DNA of 13,310 bases, taken from JAHJDO01 sp964437505. Lineage in GTDB: Bacteria > JAHJDO01. Position 1 is the stretch's first letter; every line of letters starts with the position of its first letter. The notes below the pieces were generated by a model, which had not been told where the DNA came from, searched no databases, and worked only from the letters and a program-made list of their open reading frames with translations. The position numbers and the translations under genes were made by a program. Location of the stretch: NCBI GenBank assembly GCA_964437505.1, contig CAYTGU010000021.1, positions 1 through 13,310 of the forward strand, in the 5' to 3' direction. Positions 7,204 through 13,310 of this stretch are shown piece after piece.

Positions 7204-8134
7204 ACATAGAATAAAGAAGAATATTTTGTATGTGTTGAATGCATTGCTTTGGACGTTTTCTTATTCCCCTGAGATTCGCAGGAAGAAGCCGATAAACATA
7301 AATTTTGTTTTTCATGCCGAGTCAATAGCAAATAAGAAGATATTTGGTAAACTTATGGATTTCTGCAAGAAATTTCTTAATCATACACATGCAAAGGTGA
7401 CTTTATGCATTACAACTCCATATTGTCCGCAGACACAGTGCCAATTGAAGGAATTCAATATCACTATCGGGGAGTATGAAAAGAGGGTAAGAGATGTATC
7501 CGGATTTGCTGAAATCGGCTATCATGGGCACTTTTTTAGACGAATAACACATAAAAATGAATCTAGTGAGCTATATTCAGAATTGTTAAAGAATAAAAAT
7601 AAAGAGATATTACCCATAAGCCACTTAAACTATGATTCAAGTCTCATTAAAGAACAGATGCATGCAGAATTTAATTGGCTTAAAGAGCAAAATATATATC
7701 CGATTACGTATGTTGCAGGATGGTGGTTTCTTACAGATGATATCATAAAACAATTAGAAGATTTTGGCATAAAAGTTGATTGTTCTATACGCAGAAATCA
7801 TACAAATACGTTTGGGAAAAAATTCGTTGAAGATGATAAGATTTCTCAAAGAGGAGAGCCATTTATTCTTTCTCCATCGAAAAAAATAATAGAGATTCAA
7901 AGCGTGTTTTATCCTATTGAACATCCAAGAGCAACTTACCTGAATTTGAGGAATGTGATGAATTTTAGACCGGATAAGGAATTATTTCTCGTTTTTCCTT
8001 CTCACGAGGGAGAGCTTTTGGAATTTAATAGAGAATTTTGGGCAAATATCAAAATGCTTACGAAACTAGATCACATTAAATGGACAAATCTTAGCGAAAT
8101 GGATAGACTTGCAAGAGCGGAATGGAAACTATGA
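7193..8134 (+). CDS. Divergent polysaccharide-deacetylase-like (CE4/NodB-like) protein
   Basis: A 313-residue protein that I place, with caution, near carbohydrate esterase family 4. Features in order: a first strand ending F-H-A-E (40-43) where CE4 enzymes have the catalytic T-F-D-D; E-I-G-Y-H-G-H-F-F (107-115), close to the second metal-binding motif (E-I-G-x-H-x-x-x-H); a segment with A-G-W-W, then helix and D-C-S-I, matching the stretch around R-x-P-Y and the following strand; and a late F-P-S-H-E-G-E strand matching the final histidine motif. The metal-binding aspartate pair is not conserved, so it may be an inactive or altered enzyme, or use a different ligand set. A CE4 enzyme would remove N- or O-acetyl groups from the glycan. 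No signal peptide is evident, although residues 12-22 are hydrophobic. It starts at a GTG inside the previous gene and its TGA overlaps the next ATG by 4 bases. Confidence 0.6.
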   Translation: MKTRHRIKKNILYVLNALLWTFSYSPEIRRKKPININFVFHAESIANKKIFGKLMDFCKKFLNHTHAKVTLCITTPYCPQTQCQLKEFNITIGEYEKRVRDVSGFAEIGYHGHFFRRITHKNESSELYSELLKNKNKEILPISHLNYDSSLIKEQMHAEFNWLKEQNIYPITYVAGWWFLTDDIIKQLEDFGIKVDCSIRRNHTNTFGKKFVEDDKISQRGEPFILSPSKKIIEIQSVFYPIEHPRATYLNLRNVMNFRPDKELFLVFPSHEGELLEFNREFWANIKMLTKLDHIKWTNLSEMDRLARAEWKL

Positions 8135-9225
8135 TAAAAAATAAAATCAGCATTAGAGAGGCGACTAATAAGGATAGTGAGAGCTGGGATGAATTTACAA
8201 AGGACAATAATGGAAGTTTTTATCAGTGCTACAAGTGGCGTTTTGTATATGAGGAGCAAGGATTTAAGACTTTTTATTTGATAGCAAATGATGAGAAAGA
8301 CAAGATAAAGGGTGTATTCCCATTTGTAAGGATCCCTATGTTTTTGAATGACAGCATACATTCGATGCCTCTTGGAGGAGCTTATGGCGGTCCGCTGAGC
8401 AAAGGCACGGAGGTTGTAACTGCGTTAATGAAAAGAATGGATGAGATATGCCTTAAGGAGAAGGTAGTATATGCTCACATTCTAGTGAATCCATATAAAG
8501 ATAATACTGAATTAATTAGGTATTGCGAATCTATAGGATACAGGCCTAGATATACCGTTGATAAATCACCCAATATTTTTATATTGAACGCAACGAATTA
8601 TGATGTTGTATGGAAATCATTTGATAGGATGGTAAGGAAGGCAATAAGAAAAGCAAAAAAGGAAGGAGTCTCTATAATAAAAAATGACTGGAATCTTCTG
8701 GATGCATATTATTCCATACTGATAGAGAACAGGAAGAAGATTAAAACAAGGATTATGGATAAAAAAATGTTCTACAAGAGGTTTCACCTCTTTCGGGATT
8801 ATATAGATTTATATGTTGCCGTATACAAAGACAAGCCTATAGCAGGGATGTATTGTTTTGATTTTAATAATATCCGGTATCTTTTTGATAATGTGTCGCT
8901 TCCTGAGTATATGAAATATCGTCCGAATAACCTGCTATATGGCGAAGCAATAAAAGACGGCTGTGAAAAGTCAGATATTGATAGAATCGATTTCGGAAGT
9001 ACTGCGCCGAAATCATCGTATTTTAGATGGAAGAAGCAGTATGGAGGGACTCCAATCCCTCTTCAGTATTATGAGAAAACATACAGCCCTGTAAAAAAGT
9101 TTATAAGGGAGAAGACTGTAAGACCTCGTGTTATGCTTAGAAGACTGATATGGAGCAAACTGGTTTCTCAGGAACAGGTAAATAAAATATCACCAAAAAT
9201 GAGAAAATTTTTGGAATGGTTCTAA
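8131..9225 (+). CDS. FemAB-like GNAT acyltransferase
   Basis: A 364-residue protein with the two tandem GNAT-like domains of the FemAB/BioF2-like family. The N-terminal domain begins I-R-E-A and W-D-E-F and has Y-G-G-P at about 85-88. A basic helix follows (R-K-A-I-R-K-A-K-K-E-G), the usual mark between the domains. The C-terminal domain has P-I-A-G-M-Y, and then D287-F-G and F298-R-W-K-K-Q-Y-G-G306, the F-K-x-x-F/Y-G-G-type motif of the family. FemAB proteins transfer an aminoacyl group from tRNA or an acyl group from CoA; those in exopolysaccharide loci probably acylate the glycan. The donor here is unknown. The start is set at the ATGA overlap with the previous TGA; ATG 8122, three codons upstream, is also possible. 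It pairs with the deacetylase-like gene by translational coupling. Confidence 0.8.
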   Translation: MIKNKISIREATNKDSESWDEFTKDNNGSFYQCYKWRFVYEEQGFKTFYLIANDEKDKIKGVFPFVRIPMFLNDSIHSMPLGGAYGGPLSKGTEVVTALMKRMDEICLKEKVVYAHILVNPYKDNTELIRYCESIGYRPRYTVDKSPNIFILNATNYDVVWKSFDRMVRKAIRKAKKEGVSIIKNDWNLLDAYYSILIENRKKIKTRIMDKKMFYKRFHLFRDYIDLYVAVYKDKPIAGMYCFDFNNIRYLFDNVSLPEYMKYRPNNLLYGEAIKDGCEKSDIDRIDFGSTAPKSSYFRWKKQYGGTPIPLQYYEKTYSPVKKFIREKTVRPRVMLRRLIWSKLVSQEQVNKISPKMRKFLEWF

Positions 9226-9228
9226 ATT

Positions 9229-9939
9229 ATGGAAGCTATAGTATCAATCCCAACATATAATGAAGCGGAGAATATAGAAGCTCTTGTATATCAAATATTA
9301 GATCTACCCGTAGATATAGGGGTGATAGTTGTAGATGACAATTCTCCTGACGGTACTGGTAAAATTGTTGATAGACTTCACATTGAGTTTCCTAACAGGG
9401 TTTATCATTTGCATAGAGATAATAGAGCTGGATTTGCTGCGGCTCATAAAGCAGGGTTGAAATACGCTCTTAGGAATACAGATGCGGAATATATATTAAC
9501 AATGGATGCGGATTTTTCGCATGATCCCAAATATATACCAAAAATGCTGAGTAAAATGGAGAAACATGACATAATTATCGGGTCTCGATATGTTAAAAGT
9601 GGAGGGACTAAAAATTGGGGCATAGGTAGAAAACTGCTGAGCAGAGGAGCAAATATATATGCCAGAACAATATTAGGTCTTTCTGCAATGGATTGCACAG
9701 GAGGATTCAGATGTTATAGGAGAAAAGTTATTGAACATATTGATGTAGAACATCTGTATTCCCATGGATATGGATATTTAATAGAGACATTATTTAAATG
9801 TCAGAGAAGGGGATATAAAATAGGAGAGGTTCCCATTATTTTTGTGGATCGCCAGTTTGGAAAATCAAAGCTGTCAAAAGCAATCGCTTTAGAATCATTT
9901 TTCCTTGTTTTAAAGCTAAGGTTTAGAGGAGAGAGGTGA
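9229..9939 (+). CDS. Polyprenyl-phosphate mannose/glycose synthase, GT2 (DPM1-like)
   Basis: A complete 236-residue single-domain GT-A enzyme of the DPM1/Ppm1 type. It starts with I-P-T-Y-N-E-A-E-N-I (7-16), then has D36-D37-N-S-P-D-G-T43, the metal-binding D93-A-D95-F-S-H-D-P100, G-S-R-Y-V near 120, C-T-G-G-F-R-C-Y-R near 155, and a closing D-R-x-x-G-x-S-K-L-S segment. This last segment is typical of polyprenyl-phosphate mannose synthases. Such enzymes move mannose (or another hexose) from a nucleotide donor to polyprenyl phosphate on the cytoplasmic face. There are no membrane segments, so it belongs to the soluble or membrane-associated class. The product would serve a GT-C transferase such as the ones encoded nearby. 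It starts 3 bases after the FemAB-like gene and overlaps the next gene by GTGA. Mannose specificity is by family resemblance only. Confidence 0.88.
   Translation: MEAIVSIPTYNEAENIEALVYQILDLPVDIGVIVVDDNSPDGTGKIVDRLHIEFPNRVYHLHRDNRAGFAAAHKAGLKYALRNTDAEYILTMDADFSHDPKYIPKMLSKMEKHDIIIGSRYVKSGGTKNWGIGRKLLSRGANIYARTILGLSAMDCTGGFRCYRRKVIEHIDVEHLYSHGYGYLIETLFKCQRRGYKIGEVPIIFVDRQFGKSKLSKAIALESFFLVLKLRFRGER
9927..9931 (+). promoter_or_regulatory. Ribosome binding site for a GTG-started radical-SAM gene
   Basis: AGGAG lies 4 bases upstream of GTG 9936. That GTG overlaps the TGA of the preceding gene (GTGA) and is followed by K-I-L-L-I-N-P-P, the expected first strand, which supports a non-ATG start. Confidence 0.65.
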
Positions 9940-11408
9940 AGATATTATTAATCAATCCTCCTAAATACGAAGAAAAGCTTTACACTCTCAGGGATGAAAT
10001 ATGTTTTCAGGATGTCAAATATGTGCCTTTCCCTCTTAGACTTGCGCAGGTTGCCAGCGTGTTAAAACATGTTTCTGATATTCAGGTTATTGATGCAAAC
10101 GCCCTTGAGTTAGGCTGGGGGGAACTTGAGGAGCAAATGCCTGAGTGTGATGCTGTGATATTCCAATCAGCAGCTGGCTTAATAACTCATGATATGAAAG
10201 TAGCGGATATTGCAAAAAGAAAGTTCGGGAAAAACGTTAAAACGATTCTTATAGAAACTGTGCTGGCGCCTATATATCCAGAGCGTATGTTAGAGGACTT
10301 CATGAACTTAGATATAATTGTAAGAGGACAGCCTGAGGTAATTATCCCGGATATAGTTAAAAATATGAGATCAAATCTTAAAGATATAAAAGGCATAGCA
10401 TTTAAAGATGCGCATGGGAAGATTGTTACAACAGGTTTTGCTGATATCGTGAGCTCATTGGATGAGCTACCTTTTATGGCATATGATCTATTTCCAATGG
10501 ACAGATATTCAATTGGATACTTAGATCTTCCTTTTCACGAGAAACTGGTTCCCGGGATTAGAATAAGAACAACAAGGGATTGTCCGTATGCATGCCCTTT
10601 CTGTATAATAGGCTCAAGCAAATGGAGGGGATATGACCGTAAGTGGAAGGCAATGTCTCTTGAAAGAGCGCTTAGTGAGCTGGAATATGTTGTAGACAAG
10701 TATAAAATTCATGGATTTTTCTTCTGGGATGAAACTTTTACTCTTGATCAATCCCGCGCAGAAAAAATATGTGATGGAATAATAAAAAAAAATCTGAATC
10801 TCGAATGGCGCTGTTTAACCAGAATAGACTGTATTAACCAGAGACTTCTTGAAAAGATGGCTGAAGCAGGATGTAGGCTTATAGAATATGGCATAGAATC
10901 CGGAGATCCATCAGTCAGGAAAGATATGCATAAGAATTTTTCAAATCAAGAAGCAATAGATGTTATTAAACAGACAAAAGATGCCGGCATAAAGGCAAAT
11001 TGCGATTTAATAGTAGGCATGCCATGGGATGATAAAAATACGCTTCATAGAACATTTGAGCTTGCAAAGAAACTGGACGCAGATAATATTCACCTTGCAA
11101 TGGCATTCCCATATCCCAAAACACAGCTTTATGATATAGCAGAGAGAGAAAACTTGCTTAATGTAGATGATATTTACAACCTTATGATCAAGGAACGGGT
11201 GCGTGTTGGAGCGCATGCTGTTATGCGAACCAGAAGCCTATCATCTGATGAGCTTGATAAAATCTGGAAGAAGATGAGAAATAGAATTAACAGATATTAT
11301 ATATTCAAGAATGTCATTAAAAGGCCTTCCATAATTAGAGACATTTTAAGAAAGCGGGGGTTCCCTGCAATACTAAAAGGCATGCGAATGCTGCTGAAAA
11401 ACACGTAA
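9936..11408 (+). CDS. B12-binding-type radical-SAM protein (stand-alone)
   Basis: A 490-residue protein with the order seen in class B (cobalamin-dependent) radical-SAM enzymes. Residues 1-150 form the B12-binding-type Rossmann domain, with I-N-P-P at the start, P-F-P-L-R-L-A near 35, and I-I-V-R-G-Q-P-E near 130. The radical-SAM core carries C216-P-Y-A-C220-P-F-C223, a F-F-W-D-E-T strand, and G-I-E-S-G-D-P near 325. A basic helical C-terminus follows. The D-x-H-x-x-G cobalt-ligand motif is absent, so any cobalamin would be bound without a protein histidine. It is a paralogue of the N-terminal half of the 3692-6322 protein but lacks the glycosyltransferase. Related proteins methylate sp3 carbons or phosphorus, or form rings, in secondary metabolites, hopanoids and lipids; the substrate here is unknown. 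It starts at GTG with a strong AGGAG. Confidence 0.87.
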   Translation: MKILLINPPKYEEKLYTLRDEICFQDVKYVPFPLRLAQVASVLKHVSDIQVIDANALELGWGELEEQMPECDAVIFQSAAGLITHDMKVADIAKRKFGKNVKTILIETVLAPIYPERMLEDFMNLDIIVRGQPEVIIPDIVKNMRSNLKDIKGIAFKDAHGKIVTTGFADIVSSLDELPFMAYDLFPMDRYSIGYLDLPFHEKLVPGIRIRTTRDCPYACPFCIIGSSKWRGYDRKWKAMSLERALSELEYVVDKYKIHGFFFWDETFTLDQSRAEKICDGIIKKNLNLEWRCLTRIDCINQRLLEKMAEAGCRLIEYGIESGDPSVRKDMHKNFSNQEAIDVIKQTKDAGIKANCDLIVGMPWDDKNTLHRTFELAKKLDADNIHLAMAFPYPKTQLYDIAERENLLNVDDIYNLMIKERVRVGAHAVMRTRSLSSDELDKIWKKMRNRINRYYIFKNVIKRPSIIRDILRKRGFPAILKGMRMLLKNT

Positions 11409-11415
11409 CTTATGT

Positions 11416-11420
11416 AGGAG
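11416..11420 (+). promoter_or_regulatory. Ribosome binding site before the second GT2 gene
   Basis: AGGAG lies 6 bases upstream of ATG 11427, within the widest gap in the operon (18 bases). No promoter or hairpin is visible in the gap. Confidence 0.7.
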
Positions 11421-11426
11421 TCATAT

Positions 11427-12119
11427 ATGAAACTTTCTATTGTTGTGCCTGTATATAATGAGAAAAATACCATACTTAAGATTATAGAAAAGGTAAAAGC
11501 TTTGGACGTAGAAAAAGAGATAATAATTGTTGATGACTGTTCTACGGACGGCACCTGTGAGCTTCTCAAAGAACAGTTGGAAGGCAAATATCCAGAAGTA
11601 AGAATCTTCTATCATATCGCGAATCAAGGCAAAGGGGCAGCCCTGCGCACAGGTTTCCAGCATGTTAGAGGAGAGATTATAACAATTCAGGACGCAGATT
11701 TAGAATATGAGCCTGAAGAGCTTAGGGATCTGATAAAGCCTATTACTGACGGGTTTGCTGATGTTGTTTACGGGTCAAGATTATCAGGAGGCAAGCCCCA
11801 GAGAATGTATCTCTTTTGGCACTTGGTGGGGAATAAATTTCTGACACTAATAACAAATTTGCTGTACAACACAACAATTTCCGATATGGAAACATGTTAT
11901 AAGGTTATGACAAAAAGAGTTCTGGATTCCATTAATTTAAAATCAAAGAGTTTTAACATAGAGCCGGAAATTACTGCAAAGATATTTAAACAACATTATA
12001 GGGTGTATGAAATGCCGATCTCCTATTACGGGAGAGATTACTCAGAAGGGAAGAAGATCTGCTGGATAGATGGATTTTCTGCAATGTGGACATTAATAAA
12101 ATATCGCTTTATTGATTAG
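11427..12119 (+). CDS. Polyprenyl-phosphate sugar synthase-type glycosyltransferase, GT2
   Basis: A 230-residue GT-A glycosyltransferase of the dolichyl/undecaprenyl-phosphate glucose or mannose synthase type. Seen in order: V-V-P-V-Y-N-E at the N-terminus, D36-D37-C-S-T-D-G-T43, N-Q-G-K-G-A-A-L-R-T-G near 66-76, Q88-D89-A-D91-L-E-Y metal site, Y-G-S-R near 115, S-D-M-E-T-C-Y-K near 150, and Y-G-R-D-Y-S-E-G-K-K-I near the end. Residues 128-140 form a modest hydrophobic stretch, but there is no C-terminal membrane pair as in ArnC/GtrB. It would put a hexose on polyprenyl phosphate in the cytoplasm. It differs in motif detail from the DPM1-like enzyme at 9229, so the two probably use different sugars. 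Its stop codon directly abuts the ATG of the next gene, a GT-C-like membrane protein, which is a likely user of its product. Confidence 0.87.
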   Translation: MKLSIVVPVYNEKNTILKIIEKVKALDVEKEIIIVDDCSTDGTCELLKEQLEGKYPEVRIFYHIANQGKGAALRTGFQHVRGEIITIQDADLEYEPEELRDLIKPITDGFADVVYGSRLSGGKPQRMYLFWHLVGNKFLTLITNLLYNTTISDMETCYKVMTKRVLDSINLKSKSFNIEPEITAKIFKQHYRVYEMPISYYGRDYSEGKKICWIDGFSAMWTLIKYRFID

Positions 12120-13271
12120 ATGAAAAAACCTTCGGATTTACCCAAGCTGCTTCTCATCACATTTTCCTTTTATCTCATTATTATTGGCATTATTGCAAGC
12201 CGCTATGATTTTAATCTTAGCTGTTTTATACATTTTGGGGAGCAAAGTGCTACATTTGTAAAAGAACTAATTCCTCAAGATTTTGTAATTATGAAAGATA
12301 CATCCGGATATGATGGGCAAGCTTACTATTATATTGGAGCAGACCCATTTATAAGAACAGGACTTTATTCGATGGGGTTTAGATACCAGAGATATCTTTA
12401 CTCGTTTCTAGCGCACCTTCTGGCTTTTGGCAATAGGGCTCTTTTGCCTTGGACCCTATTAATTGTTAATATAATTTCAATTCTGGTAGGCACTCTGTTT
12501 TTATCAATAATTCTCAGAAAACACAATGTGAGTATCTGGTATGCTTTAATTTATTCTTTGGGAATAGGTAATATTGTAGCTTTCCAGTACAATTTAACAA
12601 CCCCTCTTTTTCTATGTTTGATATTGATAGGGATTTATTTTTATGAAGAAAAGAAAATAGTCTCAACAGCTCTTTTCTTTTCTCTTGCTCTTCTTACAAG
12701 GGAAACTACAGCACTTATAATATTGGTTTTCTTAATGTACGAATTCTTTAAAAAAAGGTATAAGAATAGCCTTGTAATCATTCTATCCTTCATACCTTTT
12801 CTTATCCTTCAGTTTTTGCTATATCAGAGATTTGGGGAAATACCGCTGCTCGGATCCTCAGGACACCTAACTCTGCCATTTGCCGGAATAATACAAAAAA
12901 TAGACAGTATCAACCTGAGTGGTGGAGATATTAAACACATACTTAGAGAAATAAGCGTTATCCCATATTTCTGCTTTGTAATGCTAGTTCTTGCTGTTTC
13001 CGCAATAAAGCTTTCAAGGAACAGGAATATATACAACTGGAACTTGTTTATTCAGGCGTTTGTATCAATCTTTATGTGCTTCTCTATCTGGGAAGCATTA
13101 GCTGCAACAACACGAGTAACATTTGCCATTTTCCCTTTCATGATTCTGAGCTACGCAAAAGACAGGGATAAGCTTTCAAAGTATTTGTTTATCGGAGCAG
13201 GACTTCTTACAGTTGCAGCCGTTATCCGAATACTTTTCATAAGCCCCATACATCCGTATTATCTATCCTGA
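12120..13271 (+). CDS. Polytopic membrane protein, probable GT-C-like glycosyltransferase
   Basis: A 383-residue protein with about nine or ten membrane segments, the first at about residues 10-26. The first outer loop holds D60-T-S-G-Y-D-G-Q67-A-Y-Y-Y, then D75-P76 and Y-Q-R-Y (89-92). The pattern Y-D-G-Q-x-Y-Y followed by D-P and a later R/Q-R-x-L is shared by a group of bacterial membrane proteins related to mannosyltransferases of the GT87/DUF2029 kind and found in surface-glycopolymer loci. A later L-L-T-R-E-T-T matches the same group. No enzyme activity can be read directly. By context it would transfer a sugar from the polyprenyl phosphate made by the preceding gene, whose TAG abuts this ATG. 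No own Shine-Dalgarno is evident, so translation is probably coupled. It is the last gene of the operon and runs 9 bases into a convergent gene. Confidence 0.68.
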   Translation: MKKPSDLPKLLLITFSFYLIIIGIIASRYDFNLSCFIHFGEQSATFVKELIPQDFVIMKDTSGYDGQAYYYIGADPFIRTGLYSMGFRYQRYLYSFLAHLLAFGNRALLPWTLLIVNIISILVGTLFLSIILRKHNVSIWYALIYSLGIGNIVAFQYNLTTPLFLCLILIGIYFYEEKKIVSTALFFSLALLTRETTALIILVFLMYEFFKKRYKNSLVIILSFIPFLILQFLLYQRFGEIPLLGSSGHLTLPFAGIIQKIDSINLSGGDIKHILREISVIPYFCFVMLVLAVSAIKLSRNRNIYNWNLFIQAFVSIFMCFSIWEALAATTRVTFAIFPFMILSYAKDRDKLSKYLFIGAGLLTVAAVIRILFISPIHPYYLS

Positions 13272-13310
13272 TTTTTTAACTGGTTTTTTTGTCGCAGGCT
13301 TTTTCTTTTT
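13263..13310 (-). CDS. 3' end of a lysine-rich protein (partial, continues beyond the window)
   Basis: Read on the minus strand from the window edge, one frame gives fifteen codons with nine lysines in the pattern K-K-K-K-P-A-T-K-K-P-V-K-K-S-G and then TAG (13265-13263). K-K-P-A/V repeats are typical of the C-terminal tails of bacterial histone-H1-like or HU-like DNA-binding proteins and some RNA-binding proteins. The other two minus frames give no such pattern. The frame cannot be confirmed because the gene continues off the window, and the body of the protein is unseen. It overlaps the preceding plus-strand gene tail to tail by 9 bases. Confidence 0.55.
   Translation of the reverse strand, partial: KKKKPATKKPVKKSG

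Noticed and set aside
13272..13310. T-rich end of the window as a rho-independent terminator for the operon
   Set aside because: No GC-rich hairpin precedes the T-runs, and the same bases read as lysine codons of a minus-strand gene.

Overview
The window is a densely coding, AT-rich stretch of bacterial DNA; by eye its GC content is in the mid-thirties percent, not computed. It is almost entirely devoted to building and modifying a cell-surface glycan or glycolipid. Bacterial origin is supported by sigma70-type promoter hexamers, Shine-Dalgarno sites and stop/start overlaps. An uncultivated anaerobe is suggested by three radical-SAM enzymes, two of them with cobalamin-binding-type domains, and by heavy use of AGA and ATA codons. 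Lineages such as Omnitrophota often carry loci like this, but that placement is a guess. I see no tRNA, rRNA, CRISPR array, insertion sequence or phage gene, and no gene-free stretch over 100 bases.

Layout. On the minus strand (39-2281) a two-gene unit encodes a polytopic GT-C-like membrane glycosyltransferase followed by a radical-SAM protein. The latter stops just before the C-terminal cluster domain its family usually carries, possibly through a frameshift. A 92-base divergent intergenic region (2282-2373) holds a very good minus-strand promoter and a weaker extended -10 promoter on the plus strand. From 2374 to 13271 nine plus-strand genes follow with gaps of 0-18 bases or short overlaps, almost certainly one operon. 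In order they are: a Wzx-type flippase; a B12-type radical-SAM protein fused in frame to a GT4 glycosyltransferase; a SAM methyltransferase; a divergent CE4-like deacetylase; a FemAB-like acyltransferase; a DPM1-type polyprenyl-phosphate sugar synthase; a second B12-type radical-SAM protein; a second polyprenyl-phosphate sugar synthase type GT2; and a polytopic GT-C-like membrane protein. At the right edge the 3' end of a lysine-rich protein enters on the minus strand and overlaps the last operon gene by 9 bases.

How the genes fit together (inference). The two GT2 enzymes would load sugars onto polyprenyl phosphate inside the cell. The GT-C-like proteins would use such lipid-linked sugars on the outer face, and the flippase would move a lipid-linked oligosaccharide across the membrane. 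The GT4 domain would add a sugar from a nucleotide donor. The methyltransferase, deacetylase-like protein, FemAB-like protein and the radical-SAM enzymes would decorate the glycan or its lipid carrier. The most unusual object is the single-polypeptide fusion of a B12-type radical-SAM enzyme with a complete GT-B glycosyltransferase (3692-6322). No polymerase, priming phosphoglycosyltransferase, exosortase or export porin is visible, so the locus probably continues beyond the window or works with genes elsewhere.
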